A DNA stretch of 64,000 nt, taken from the NCBI RefSeq assembly GCF_003386205.1, contig NZ_QRDY01000001.1, positions 558,001 through 622,000 on the forward strand. Direction: 5' to 3'. Source of the DNA: Cohnella lupini. GTDB lineage: Bacteria > Bacillota > Bacilli > Paenibacillales > Paenibacillaceae. A program made the translations under genes and the position numbers. Every line of letters begins with the position of its first letter. Positions within the stretch are counted from its first letter, which is position 1. This document shows positions 7,416 to 17,052 of this stretch, piece by piece. Below the pieces are notes generated by a model. It was not told the DNA's origin. It worked only from the letters and a program-made list of their open reading frames with translations, and did no database searches.

Positions 7416-9449
7416 ATGAAAATTCGGGACTTAAGCATACTCATAGGCGTCATCGGAATTGTCCTGATGATGGTCGTTCCTATTCCCAAAGCACTCTTGG
7501 ATATTTTACTTATCATTAACATTTCGGTTGCCGTCATGATCCTTCTGATCGCGATGAACACCCAGGATGCGATTCACTTTTCGATATTTCCTACCCTCTT
7601 GTTGCTCACGACGATTTTCCGATTAGCGCTTAACGTTTCTACTACGCGGCTGATTTTATCGGAGGCAGATGCGGGACACGTCGTCGAAACGTTCGGACGT
7701 TTCGTAGCCGGCGGGCAAATCGCGATAGGTTTCGTTGTATTCCTTATCCTTGTCGTCGTGCAATTTATCGTTATCACGAAGGGGTCCGAGCGCGTCGCGG
7801 AAGTAGGAGCCCGCTTCACTCTCGATGCGATGCCCGGCAAACAAATGAGTATCGACGCCGATTTGAACGCCGGTCTCATTAATGAGCAACAAGCCAGGGA
7901 ACGCCGGGAAAAGATTGAAAAGGAAGCCGATTTCTATGGCGCGATGGACGGAGCCAGCAAATTCGTCAAAGGGGATGCTATTGCCTCCATCATTATCGTT
8001 TTCATCAACTTGATCGCCGGGTTCGTTATCGGGATGGCCATTCATGGAATGGATGCCATGACCTCCTTGGAGACATACTCCATCCTATCCATCGGGGACG
8101 GTCTAGTCAGTCAAATTCCAGCTCTATTGATTAGTACTGCAGCAGGTATCATCGTAACTAGAGCCGCTTCCGAGGGCAACATGGCGGATGATATCAGCAA
8201 ACAAATGCTTCGGTATCCGAAGTTGTTATACATCGTAGGAGGCACGGTAGCGCTATTGGGCTTGGCAACTCCTATTCCTTTGATCAGCACGCTTCCGTAC
8301 GCAGCTATTCTGATAATAGCTGGTTATCGTTTGCAAGCGAACTTGAACCGGAAGCAGCAAGAAGAAGAGCTTCTCGTTGAAGAGAAGCATATCGAGGAAG
8401 TGCGGAGTCCGGAAAGCGTCATCAGCTTGTTGCAGGTCGATCCGATCGAATTCGAATTCGGGTACGGGTTAATCCCGCTTGCGGACACGCAGCAAGGCGG
8501 AGATCTACTCGACAGAATTATTATGATTCGACGGCAATGTGCCCTTGAAATGGGCTTAATCGTCCCCGTTATCCGAATTCGCGACAATATTCAACTAAAA
8601 CCGAATGAATATGTCATTAAGATGAAAGGAAACACGGTCGCTCGCGGCGAATTATTGATACATCATTATTTGGCAATGAGCCCAGGGTTTGACGACGAGT
8701 CCGTTACGGGAATCGAGACTCAGGAGCCGGCATTCGGTTTACCCGCTTTGTGGATCGACGAAGCGACGAAGGAAAGAGCGGAGATGGCCGGTTATACGGT
8801 CGTCGATCCTCCATCGGTGGTCGCGACCCACTTGACGGAAGTCATCAAGAAGTATGCGCATGAGCTAATCGGCCGTCAAGAAACGAAAGCGTTGATCGAG
8901 AGCGTCAAGGAAACTTACCCTGCGCTTGTCGATGAGTTAATCCCATCCATCCTAGGCGTTGGAGATGTCCAGAAAGTCTTGTCGAAGCTGCTTAAAGAAA
9001 AAATATCCATTCGGGATTTGGTCACTATTTTTGAAACGTTGGCGGATTACGGTAAATATACGAAAGACCCGGAGGTTCTAACGGAGTACGTGCGGCAAAG
9101 CTTATCCCGACAGATTACCCAACAATACGCCAGCGCTTCAGAGCCACTTAAGGTTATTACGGTTAGTCCCGCAGTCGAGAAGAAGATAGCCGATGCGGTT
9201 CAACAATCCGATCAAGGAAGTTATCTAGCGATGGATCCGGCGTCATCGCAAGCGATCTACCAACGTTTGACCGAGCAAGTGAATAAGTTGGTGCAGTCGG
9301 GTCAACAGCCTATCATACTAACGTCTCCGACGATTCGCATGTATTTGCGCCAGTTGCTGGAGAGAAGCCTGCAAGATATTCCGGTCATTTCGTACAGCGA
9401 GTTGGAGCCAAGTATTGAAGTGCAGAGCGTTGGGGTGGTGAGTGCATGA
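7416..9449 (+). CDS. flhA: Flagellar type III export apparatus protein FlhA
   Basis: 677 residues. The N-terminal ~310 residues hold about eight transmembrane helices. The FHIPEP-type loop contains the conserved stretch TKGSERVAEVGARFTLDAMP followed by GKQMSIDADLNAG. The C-terminal ~330-residue cytoplasmic domain forms the nonameric ring that docks FliH-FliI and substrate chaperones. FlhA uses proton motive force to drive export. A strong ribosome site (CGGGAGGGACG) precedes the ATG. The gene follows the flhB-flhA palindrome and overlaps the flhF start by four bases. Confidence 0.96.
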   Translation: MKIRDLSILIGVIGIVLMMVVPIPKALLDILLIINISVAVMILLIAMNTQDAIHFSIFPTLLLLTTIFRLALNVSTTRLILSEADAGHVVETFGRFVAGGQIAIGFVVFLILVVVQFIVITKGSERVAEVGARFTLDAMPGKQMSIDADLNAGLINEQQARERREKIEKEADFYGAMDGASKFVKGDAIASIIIVFINLIAGFVIGMAIHGMDAMTSLETYSILSIGDGLVSQIPALLISTAAGIIVTRAASEGNMADDISKQMLRYPKLLYIVGGTVALLGLATPIPLISTLPYAAILIIAGYRLQANLNRKQQEEELLVEEKHIEEVRSPESVISLLQVDPIEFEFGYGLIPLADTQQGGDLLDRIIMIRRQCALEMGLIVPVIRIRDNIQLKPNEYVIKMKGNTVARGELLIHHYLAMSPGFDDESVTGIETQEPAFGLPALWIDEATKERAEMAGYTVVDPPSVVATHLTEVIKKYAHELIGRQETKALIESVKETYPALVDELIPSILGVGDVQKVLSKLLKEKISIRDLVTIFETLADYGKYTKDPEVLTEYVRQSLSRQITQQYASASEPLKVITVSPAVEKKIADAVQQSDQGSYLAMDPASSQAIYQRLTEQVNKLVQSGQQPIILTSPTIRMYLRQLLERSLQDIPVISYSELEPSIEVQSVGVVSA

Positions 9450-10891
9450 AGGTAAAAAGATATATCGTCGATGATCTTCCCGAAGCCGTTCAAATGATTC
9501 GCAGCGAACTGGGGTCGGATGCCGTTATTCTGAATACGAAAGATATCCGCGTCGGCGGATTTCTTGGCATGTTCCGCAAGAAACGAGTGGAGGTTATCGC
9601 AGCCATTGACGAAGCGGCAAAAAAACCGCAGGCTAGAGCACCGATACCCGCTCGTCCTATCGAGAGGAAGATGCCTGCTGCTATATTCGACGAGACGGAC
9701 GCACCGTTACCCGTCATTTCCTCGAATGCGGTTAGGGAGAGATATTCGCAGCCTCCATTCGCGGATAGCGGCCGAAGGCCGACATCGCCGTTACCCGAGG
9801 TGCAAAGCAGCGGCGGGCCGATCAGCCCGATCAAGCCTAACGTTTTTCAATCCGCTCTGGAGCAATCTAGCGAATCTCAAGACCTGCAAGAGCGCGATCG
9901 TACAATCTCGGATATTATCCAAGAAGTGCCTCAACGCTCCGATACGCAAGCGGCCACGTTAGCGATTGCGGTTCAGGCGCTCGAGAAAAGAGAAAATAAA
10001 CAAGCCGTCGAAGAAACAGCGGATTTATTGACGGAGCTTCGTTCCATGAAGGAAATGATGAGCAAGATGGCTAAGCAGCAGACTTTCAGGAGTATGCCCG
10101 AAGCCGTCATTAAATGGAGCAGGCGATTGGCGGAACAGGGAGTCGAGCCTTCTTACGTCGAACAATTCGCCGAAGCCGTTAACCGAAAGATCGACGAGCA
10201 TCGCGAAGAGGACAGAGAGATATCGTCTTATGAAGCTTCTCGTTCGGTTCTATTGGAATGGTTGGGCCTCGCGGTCGGGACAGGAATAGACGATACAACG
10301 AGAATCGTACATTTCGTTGGTCCTACCGGCGTCGGGAAGACGACGACTATCGCTAAGCTAGCCGCGGAACAATCCTTCAACCATCGGCGGAGCGTGGGTT
10401 TCATCACGGCTGATACATACAGAATCGCGGCGGTTGATCAGTTGAGGACGTATGCCGATATATTAAATGTACCCCTTGAGGTCGTATTTTCGCCAAGCGA
10501 GCTTACGAGGGCATACGGAAAACTGGGCGATCGTGACCTCTTGTTCATGGATACTGCCGGTCGTAATTACCGCAACGAGCTCTTCGTCTCGGAAGTGAAC
10601 AGCTTGTTAGCGCCGGGAGAGCAGACGGAGACGATTCTCGTACTCAGCATGACTCACAAGTATAGCGATATGAAGATGGTAGCCTCTCAATTCGCTAAGT
10701 ACGGCGTTAATCAATTGCTACTGACTAAATTCGACGAAACGGACACATTCGGTACCCTCATTAATTTGGTTAAGGAATTCGATTTCCGAATATCTTACAT
10801 CACTTGCGGACAAGCGGTGCCCGACGATATCCGGCCATTCGAGCCGGAGGACTTGGTAAAGCGGATATTGGGGGTTTCAACCGATGATTGA
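9446..10891 (+). CDS. flhF: Flagellar biosynthesis SRP-family GTPase FlhF
   Basis: 481 residues. A short N-terminal basic domain (VKRYIVDDLPEAVQMIRSELG) is followed by a long low-complexity linker (about 60-200), a helical N domain and the SRP-type NG GTPase. Motifs visible are the P-loop at about residue 292 (GPTGVGKTTTIAKLA), DTYRIAAVDQLRTYADIL, DTAGR and TKFDET. FlhF controls the position and number of flagella by acting at the membrane in GTP-bound dimer form, opposed by FlhG. It overlaps flhA by four bases and flhG by eight. Confidence 0.95.
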   Translation: MKVKRYIVDDLPEAVQMIRSELGSDAVILNTKDIRVGGFLGMFRKKRVEVIAAIDEAAKKPQARAPIPARPIERKMPAAIFDETDAPLPVISSNAVRERYSQPPFADSGRRPTSPLPEVQSSGGPISPIKPNVFQSALEQSSESQDLQERDRTISDIIQEVPQRSDTQAATLAIAVQALEKRENKQAVEETADLLTELRSMKEMMSKMAKQQTFRSMPEAVIKWSRRLAEQGVEPSYVEQFAEAVNRKIDEHREEDREISSYEASRSVLLEWLGLAVGTGIDDTTRIVHFVGPTGVGKTTTIAKLAAEQSFNHRRSVGFITADTYRIAAVDQLRTYADILNVPLEVVFSPSELTRAYGKLGDRDLLFMDTAGRNYRNELFVSEVNSLLAPGEQTETILVLSMTHKYSDMKMVASQFAKYGVNQLLLTKFDETDTFGTLINLVKEFDFRISYITCGQAVPDDIRPFEPEDLVKRILGVSTDD

Positions 10892-11750
10892 TCAAGCGCA
10901 GGCGCTAAGGCATTTGGTTCATTCCAAGGAATTACGCGCGGCGCGCACGACACGGGTTATTACCGTCACGAGCGGTAAAGGCGGCGTCGGGAAGTCGAAC
11001 TTCAGCTTGAACTTCGCCATGGCTTTGCAGAATAGAGGATATAGCGTGCTCGTCTTCGACGCCGATATCAGCTTCGCCAATATAGACGTCCTATTAGGAA
11101 CGCCGGCCCAGTACAATCTCATGCACTTGCTAAAAGGAGAAAAGTCCATCTGGGAAATTATCCAGGTAGGTCCCGGCGGGTTACAGTTCATTGCGGGCGG
11201 ATCGGGTTTTCAAGACTTGGTTCGGTTGAGCGAACAGGAGTTGGAATACTTTTCGGATCAGATATCGAAGCTCCACGGTCATGTCGATTTTATCTTGTTC
11301 GATACAGGGGCCGGCTTATCTAAGGAAACGGTTCGCTTTATTACCGCAGCCGAAGAAACGATCGTAGTCACGACTCCCGAGCCGACATCGATTACCGATG
11401 CCTATGCTTTAATTAAAATGCTCAAGTCGATGGGGCACGAAATTTCCTTCAGATTAGTCGTGAACAGGGTTGCCGACGAACGCGAAGGAAAACAAACGGC
11501 GGACAATATTCGTCAGGTGGCAAGCAAATATTTGGACATCGAAATACCGGTGCTTGGCTTTATCCCCGATGACTCCAACGTCACGAAAGCCGTTAAACGC
11601 CAAACGCCTTTATCCATAGCGTTCCCTGATAGCGAAGCAACGCGAGGAATCGACCGAATCGCTTCCCGGTTCTTGCTTGAGGAAAGAGAGCCGGTCTCTA
11701 ACCGGGGGTTATCCAGCTTCGTCCAAAGAATAAAGAAGTTATGGAGTTAA
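10884..11750 (+). CDS. flhG: MinD-like ATPase FlhG (YlxH)
   Basis: 288 residues of the MinD/ParA deviant Walker ATPase class. The N-terminus carries the FlhF-activating element (QAQALRHLV), then the deviant Walker A VTSGKGGVGKSN at about residues 27-38, Walker B-type FDTGAGL, and a C-terminal amphipathic segment (SSFVQRIKKLW) suited to membrane binding. FlhG stimulates FlhF GTPase activity and delivers FliM/FliY to nascent C-rings, limiting flagellar number. It overlaps flhF by eight bases. Confidence 0.93.
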   Translation: MIDQAQALRHLVHSKELRAARTTRVITVTSGKGGVGKSNFSLNFAMALQNRGYSVLVFDADISFANIDVLLGTPAQYNLMHLLKGEKSIWEIIQVGPGGLQFIAGGSGFQDLVRLSEQELEYFSDQISKLHGHVDFILFDTGAGLSKETVRFITAAEETIVVTTPEPTSITDAYALIKMLKSMGHEISFRLVVNRVADEREGKQTADNIRQVASKYLDIEIPVLGFIPDDSNVTKAVKRQTPLSIAFPDSEATRGIDRIASRFLLEEREPVSNRGLSSFVQRIKKLWS

Positions 11751-11822
11751 ACACGTTGAAATAGAGAAGCGCCGAAACATCGAAGCCGTAAATTCAGCTA
11801 GAATCACGGGGAGGGTCGCAAG

Positions 11823-13307
11823 ATGTCGGAATTTAAGGTTCTAATCGTAGATGATTCCCCATTCATGCGCAAGGTGTTCAGCGATGTCATAGACGCTGAT
11901 GCTGCCTTCAAAGTATTGGCGACAGCCTCGAATGGCAAAGAAGGCGTCGATTTAGCGCTTGAGCTTAAACCGGATATTATTACGATGGATCTGGAAATGC
12001 CGCAAATGAACGGTCTCGAAGCGTTGCAACGCATTATGAACATCCAGCCTACTCCGGTTATTATGCTCTCCGCGGTCACGGACAACGGAACTAGGGATAC
12101 TATCAAGGCGCTCCAATACGGCGCGATCGATTTTATACGCAAGCCGGATGGCGCGGTGAAACTGGATATACGCCAGGTGGGGGAACAACTTCTCGAGAAG
12201 CTGCATATCGCGTTGGAAACGATGAGTAGCGGCTCTCTAAGAATGCTACCGGCAGTAGAGGAAAAAGCCGTAATCATTGTTCAGCCGACTCCCGCACCGC
12301 CATTGACGCTTTCTCCGATTGTGGAAGACCCCGCTAACAAAGTTGGGAAGCCGGATAAGCCTGGAATTGCCGTCGATACGATTCCTAGTAATATAGCATC
12401 GGTTAAAGAGGTTCAGCCGAAAGAGAACGTAAGCAAAGAAGGCGCGACTCATTCCCGAAAACCGGAAGCGAAAACGGACAAACCAGCACCTCGAATATCA
12501 TCCGTGCTGCCCGTTGCCGAAACCGGAATGACAAAGCCCAAGTCGCAGGAAACTCGAATGGCCAACGAAAGTTCGCAACGAGCAAAACCCGTGGCCCGGG
12601 TTCAGAGCGATTCGGTCGTTGCCGGTAAGAAAACGTCCAAGCCGGCAGTTACTTCCGAGAAAGCGTCTTCCTCCCTAACGAATGCCGGCACAACAGCGAA
12701 GCCGAGAGGTTCGACGCAATTCGAGCAATTGGTCGCGATCGGGACGTCTACGGGGGGGCCAAGAGCACTCCACGAAGTACTGACCGGCATTCCTGCCGAA
12801 TTTCCGGCTCCGATTCTGGTCGTCCAGCATATGCCGCCCAAATTCACCTTCTCGTTAGCGCAACGCTTGGATAATTTTTGCAGCATCCATGTACGCGAAG
12901 CGGTCGAAGGCGAGCTCGTGGAAACCGCCACGGCATATATCGCTCCAGGCGGGAAACATATGTCGCTGAAGAAAGAGGCTTCGGGCAAATATCGCATCCG
13001 ATTGTCCGAAGAAGGCCCGCGGTCGGGACATATGCCTTCCGTTGACGTCCTATTCGAATCCCTGATCGGACAACGGCAGCTTGTCAGGCACATCGTTCTC
13101 ATGACTGGAATGGGAAGCGATGGCGCTAAAGGCATGAAGGCACTGCGATCGGACGGCGCCGCCACGACGATAGCGGAATCCGAGCAAACCTGCGTCGTAT
13201 ACGGAATGCCGCGTTCCGCCGTAGAGTTAGGCGCCGTATCGCACCAATTGCCGCTTCAAGGAATTGCCCCTGCGATCGTGCAGGAAGTGAGATCGCGCAA
13301 ACCATAA
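11823..13307 (+). CDS. cheB: Chemotaxis protein-glutamate methylesterase/glutaminase CheB
   Basis: 494 residues. An N-terminal receiver domain has phospho-acceptor Asp56 (ITMDLEMPQMNG). The C-terminal methylesterase domain (about 303-490) carries the catalytic triad in GTSTGGPRAL (Ser), VVQHMPP (His) and GMGSDGAKG (Asp). CheB removes methyl groups from chemoreceptors and deamidates glutamines during adaptation. The two domains are joined by an unusually long ~160-residue Lys/Pro/Ser/Thr-rich linker, so the protein is much longer than the ~350 residues typical of the family. The ribosome site GGGGAGGG precedes the ATG. Confidence 0.94.
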   Translation: MSEFKVLIVDDSPFMRKVFSDVIDADAAFKVLATASNGKEGVDLALELKPDIITMDLEMPQMNGLEALQRIMNIQPTPVIMLSAVTDNGTRDTIKALQYGAIDFIRKPDGAVKLDIRQVGEQLLEKLHIALETMSSGSLRMLPAVEEKAVIIVQPTPAPPLTLSPIVEDPANKVGKPDKPGIAVDTIPSNIASVKEVQPKENVSKEGATHSRKPEAKTDKPAPRISSVLPVAETGMTKPKSQETRMANESSQRAKPVARVQSDSVVAGKKTSKPAVTSEKASSSLTNAGTTAKPRGSTQFEQLVAIGTSTGGPRALHEVLTGIPAEFPAPILVVQHMPPKFTFSLAQRLDNFCSIHVREAVEGELVETATAYIAPGGKHMSLKKEASGKYRIRLSEEGPRSGHMPSVDVLFESLIGQRQLVRHIVLMTGMGSDGAKGMKALRSDGAATTIAESEQTCVVYGMPRSAVELGAVSHQLPLQGIAPAIVQEVRSRKP

Positions 13308-13349
13308 ATTCGTACTTGAAAGCTCAGCCAACAAGGAGGTGTCCGGCCA

Positions 13350-15443
13350 GTGGAAATGAATCAATACATGTCCATCTTTATCGATGAGTCCAACGATCAC
13401 TTGCAATCACTGAACGAGAATATGCTTCGGCTGGAGCAGCAACCGGAGGATATCAGCATCGTTCAAATTATATTCCGTTCGGCGCATACGCTGAAGGGAA
13501 TGTCGGCTACGATGGGATTCGAGGATCTCGCCGCGTTGACGCATGAAATGGAGAACGTTCTGGATCTCGTGCGCAACGACAAGCTAAGCATGAACGGCAA
13601 TATTTTCGATACGCTGTTCAAATGCTTGGATGCGCTGGAAGCCATGGTTCAAGATATTATTAACGGCGGTACGGGTAAAGGCGACGTAGTGGAGCTTGTG
13701 CAAAGGCTTAAAGAAATCGTTAAAGGCGACGCGGCCGTCGTCGGTTCCGCGAAAGCCACTATCAGTGCGCCCGCGTCTAACGTGCCGGCTTCGCTTGTGC
13801 TGGACCAATACCAATTGTCCGTTCTTAGCCAATCCTTGGATGGCGGGCATAAAGCCTATTACATCGAAGTAAAGGTCAGGGAAGATTGTTTGCTCAAGGC
13901 CGCTCGCGCCTATATGGTATTCGACGTGCTGGAAAGAAACGGAGAAGTGGTTAAAGCTTTCCCATCCGTGCAGGAAATCGAACAAGAGCAATTCGAGCGC
14001 AGCTTCTCGGTCTACTATATTTCGCAAACGGACGAAAACTTACTCCGCGACCAAATCTCGCGAGTATCCGAGATAGAGTCCGTGACGCTGAACGCGGTGG
14101 ATCGTTCCTCGTTGGAGGAACTGGGAAGCGCCGAGAGCGCGAAGGATCAAGCGGAAGAAAGAATCAAGCAAACGGCCTCTACGCTTTCGGTCGCTCCGAT
14201 TACTAACGCGAGCGCGCCGGCAGCGCCGCTGACGGATGGCAACCCGACCCGGCCGGTAGCCGCTACGGCACCTGTCTCCGGAAGCGCCGCGCCCCGAACG
14301 ATTCGGGTCGATATCGAACGTCTTGATTCTCTTATGAATCTATTCAGCGAATTATTGATAGACCGAGTTCGCTTGGAACAGCTTGCTTCAGAGGTCCGGC
14401 GCAACGACTTGACGGAAACGGTAGAGCATATGGCTCGCGTCAGCGCGGACTTGCAGAATATCGTTCTGAAGCTGCGCATGGTTCCTGTGGAAAGCGTGTT
14501 TAACCGGTTCCCGCGAATGGTTCGCGATTTGGCTAAATCACTCGACAAGAAAGTAGACCTCGTCATTGTCGGCGCGGAAACGGAACTAGACCGTACCGTC
14601 ATCGACGAGATCGGAGATCCGCTCGTCCACCTAATTCGTAACGCCGTCGATCACGGAATCGAGCCCATAACCGAACGTAATCAATTAGGCAAGCCGGAAG
14701 TCGGAACGGTTCATTTGCGAGCATTCCATAGCGGAAACCACGTTTTTATCGAGATTGAAGAAGACGGCAAAGGAATCAATCGTCCTAAAGTGTTGGAAAC
14801 GGCCGTCAAACGCGGAGTCGTTACTGCGGAAGAAGCCAAGAACCTTACCGATGAGGAAGTGAACATGCTCATTTTCGCCGCCGGGTTCAGCACGGCCGAC
14901 AAGGTTTCGGATATTTCGGGCAGAGGTGTCGGGCTGGATGTGGTCAAATCCAAAATCACTTCGTTGGGCGGTCACGTTACGGTTCACTCCGTATTGGGGT
15001 CCGGAACTAAATTCTCGATTCAATTACCGCTGACGCTATCGATAATCGCGGCGATGTTGATCAAGCTCGGGTCCGAGAAATACGCATTCCCGCTTTCGTC
15101 GATCGTGGAAACGGGCTCGGTTAAGCGGACGGATATCCGGACATTGCACGGTAATCGAATGATCGACTATCGTCAATCTATCATTCCGGTCGTTTCCTTG
15201 GCTAAACTGGTCGATTCGCCCGATTATAGCGACGATGAGGAAGCGGAAACGGAAATGCTAGTTATCCGCAAAGGGGACAAGGTGGCAGCCGTTCTGGTAG
15301 ACGAATTCATCGGACAGAGCGAAATCGTATTGAAGCCTCTCGGCAAGTATTTGGCAAACAATCTTGGCATCGTATCTGGCGCGACGATTCTCGGTGATGG
15401 GCAAGTCGCTTTAATCGTAGATCCCAATGCACTCATTAAGTAA
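13350..15443 (+). CDS. cheA: Chemotaxis sensor histidine kinase CheA
   Basis: 697 residues with the full CheA architecture. The HPt domain has phosphorylated His46 (RSAHTLKGMSA). A P2-like CheY/CheB docking domain follows at about 150-255, then an Ala/Pro linker, the dimerisation helices, the HATPase domain with the N box (LIRNAVDHGIEP) and G boxes (SGRGVGLDVVK), and a C-terminal CheW-like domain. CheA sits in receptor-CheW arrays and phosphorylates CheY and CheB. The GTG start at 13350 follows a strong AAGGAGG site. cheW lies 30 bases downstream. Confidence 0.96.
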   Translation: MEMNQYMSIFIDESNDHLQSLNENMLRLEQQPEDISIVQIIFRSAHTLKGMSATMGFEDLAALTHEMENVLDLVRNDKLSMNGNIFDTLFKCLDALEAMVQDIINGGTGKGDVVELVQRLKEIVKGDAAVVGSAKATISAPASNVPASLVLDQYQLSVLSQSLDGGHKAYYIEVKVREDCLLKAARAYMVFDVLERNGEVVKAFPSVQEIEQEQFERSFSVYYISQTDENLLRDQISRVSEIESVTLNAVDRSSLEELGSAESAKDQAEERIKQTASTLSVAPITNASAPAAPLTDGNPTRPVAATAPVSGSAAPRTIRVDIERLDSLMNLFSELLIDRVRLEQLASEVRRNDLTETVEHMARVSADLQNIVLKLRMVPVESVFNRFPRMVRDLAKSLDKKVDLVIVGAETELDRTVIDEIGDPLVHLIRNAVDHGIEPITERNQLGKPEVGTVHLRAFHSGNHVFIEIEEDGKGINRPKVLETAVKRGVVTAEEAKNLTDEEVNMLIFAAGFSTADKVSDISGRGVGLDVVKSKITSLGGHVTVHSVLGSGTKFSIQLPLTLSIIAAMLIKLGSEKYAFPLSSIVETGSVKRTDIRTLHGNRMIDYRQSIIPVVSLAKLVDSPDYSDDEEAETEMLVIRKGDKVAAVLVDEFIGQSEIVLKPLGKYLANNLGIVSGATILGDGQVALIVDPNALIK

Positions 15444-15473
15444 AATACCGGACTCTAAGGGAGGATTTCATCC

Positions 15474-15935
15474 ATGGCAGAGGAATTGAAAGTCATTGTC
15501 TTCACGCTGGCGCAAGAAGAGTACGGTATCGAAGTGGACAAAGTCCGCACGATCGAACGCTTGGTACCGATTACCCGCGTTCCGAAAACGCCGGAATTCG
15601 TCAAGGGTGTCATCAATCTAAGAGGCATAGTCATTCCGGTGATCGACCTGCGCGGACGGTTCGGACTCGCGGAGACGGAGCTTACCGACAATTCCCGGAT
15701 TATTATCGTTGCCGCGAATGAATTGGAAGTCGGCTTCATCGTGGATTCGGCCAACGACGTCATGGACGTCATGAGCGATGCCATCGAGAATCCGCCGGAA
15801 GTGCTAGGCGGCATTAAAGCGAAATACATAAGCGGCGTTGCCAAGATCGGCGAAAACCGCCTATTAATCCTCTTGAATCTAATTGAAGTACTAAACCGCA
15901 ACGAAATCATCCAGTTAGAGCAGTTTGGAGAGTAG
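15474..15935 (+). CDS. cheW: Chemotaxis coupling protein CheW
   Basis: 153 residues, a single CheW domain. Family features are the strand FTLAQEEYGIEVDKV, the conserved RVPKTPEFVKGVINLRG segment and VIPVIDLRGRFGL. CheW bridges chemoreceptors and the CheA P5 domain in the signalling array. The C-terminus ends in a short helix after LLNLIEVLN. A ribosome site (AAGGGAGGA) precedes the ATG. The end of the gene supplies the Shine-Dalgarno sequence for cheC. Confidence 0.96.
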   Translation: MAEELKVIVFTLAQEEYGIEVDKVRTIERLVPITRVPKTPEFVKGVINLRGIVIPVIDLRGRFGLAETELTDNSRIIIVAANELEVGFIVDSANDVMDVMSDAIENPPEVLGGIKAKYISGVAKIGENRLLILLNLIEVLNRNEIIQLEQFGE

Positions 15936-15939
15936 GCGC

Positions 15940-16557
15940 GTGAGCCTGTTTAAGAACGACTCGGATTTCAAGATGGACGTGCTTAGGGAAGTCGGAAATA
16001 TCGGCGCGGGAAACGCGGCTACCGCTTTATCGACGTTGTTGAATAAACCCGTGGACATGGCGGTCCCAACCGTAAGCCTGCTACCTTTCGAGGCGATAGC
16101 GGAGCGGGTCGGGGGCTCCGAAGCGGTTGTCATCGCGATATTCCTGCGAGTCGACGGCGATGCTCCAGGCAATATGTTCTTCATCATCAATAGGGAACCG
16201 GCGCGTCGTATCTTGCAGGGACTGCTTGGCTTCGATGCGGCAGAGAACGATAATTACAGCGAGCTGGAGCTATCCGCTCTCAGCGAAATCGGCAACATAC
16301 TAGCCGGCTCTTATTTAACCTCCTTAGCGGATTTTACGGGATTGCACATGTCTCCGACCGTTCCATCGTTGGCCGTAGACATGGCTGGAGCGATTCTTAG
16401 CTATGGATTACTCCAATTCGGCACGATGGGCGATGATGCTCTGCTCATCGATACGACTTTTCTGGAAGGCCAACAAGAGGCGGAAGGACATTTCTTCCTC
16501 ATCCCGGACCCCGAGTCGTTCGATAAGCTCTTTCGTGCGTTGGGAGTGCCGCTCTGA
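15940..16557 (+). CDS. cheC: CheY-P phosphatase CheC
   Basis: 205 residues with the two pseudo-symmetric phosphatase helices, EVGNIGAGNAATALS and EIGNILAGSYLTSLA, each with the Glu/Asn pair that hydrolyses CheY-P. CheC binds CheD and couples receptor deamidation to CheY-P level in Bacillus-type adaptation. I chose GTG 15940 because GGAG (15927-15930) is well spaced and the product starts MSLFKNDSDFKMDVLREVG. The frame extends back to TTG 15925 inside cheW, adding unconserved residues. The stop overlaps the cheD ATG by one base. Confidence 0.95.
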   Translation: MSLFKNDSDFKMDVLREVGNIGAGNAATALSTLLNKPVDMAVPTVSLLPFEAIAERVGGSEAVVIAIFLRVDGDAPGNMFFIINREPARRILQGLLGFDAAENDNYSELELSALSEIGNILAGSYLTSLADFTGLHMSPTVPSLAVDMAGAILSYGLLQFGTMGDDALLIDTTFLEGQQEAEGHFFLIPDPESFDKLFRALGVPL

Positions 16558-17051
16558 TGACGGAAGGCACCCTGATTAAAGTGGGGATGGCTGATCTGAA
16601 TATCGCGGATGGAGGGGCGATGCTCAGAACGACCGGATTAGGCTCATGCGTAGGATTGACCCTTTACGACCCCCATCTAAAGCTAGGCGGGATGGCGCAT
16701 ATCATGCTGCCTTCATCCGACATTGCCCGGGAAGGACAGCTGAACATCGCCAAATACGCGGACACTGCCGTCCCGGAACTTCTTCAACGCATGATAAGCA
16801 AAGGGGCAGTAACGGGACGTCTTCTTGCGAAGATGGCCGGCGGAGCTCAAATGTTTGCCTTCATGGGCGGCACGGATACGATGCGGATTGGTCCTCGCAA
16901 TGTGGAGGCGACGAAGCTGGCGCTGGAACGATTTGAAATACCGCTCGTCTCGGAGGATACGGGCGGCAATTACGGGCGAACCGTAGAGTTGAACAGCCTG
17001 ACCGGTGTGTTCAGCATTCGAAGCGTTCAGCATGGAGTAAAGGAGATTTGA
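16557..17051 (+). CDS. cheD: Chemoreceptor glutamine deamidase CheD
   Basis: 164 residues. The catalytic Cys is in TTGLGSCVGLTLYD and the catalytic His in GGMAHIMLP. A conserved region with KMAGGAQMFAF and RNVEATKLALERF matches the family. CheD deamidates glutamines on chemoreceptors and is sequestered by CheC. Its start overlaps the cheC stop, and the next gene follows after one base. Confidence 0.95.
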   Translation: MTEGTLIKVGMADLNIADGGAMLRTTGLGSCVGLTLYDPHLKLGGMAHIMLPSSDIAREGQLNIAKYADTAVPELLQRMISKGAVTGRLLAKMAGGAQMFAFMGGTDTMRIGPRNVEATKLALERFEIPLVSEDTGGNYGRTVELNSLTGVFSIRSVQHGVKEI

Positions 17052-17052
17052 A

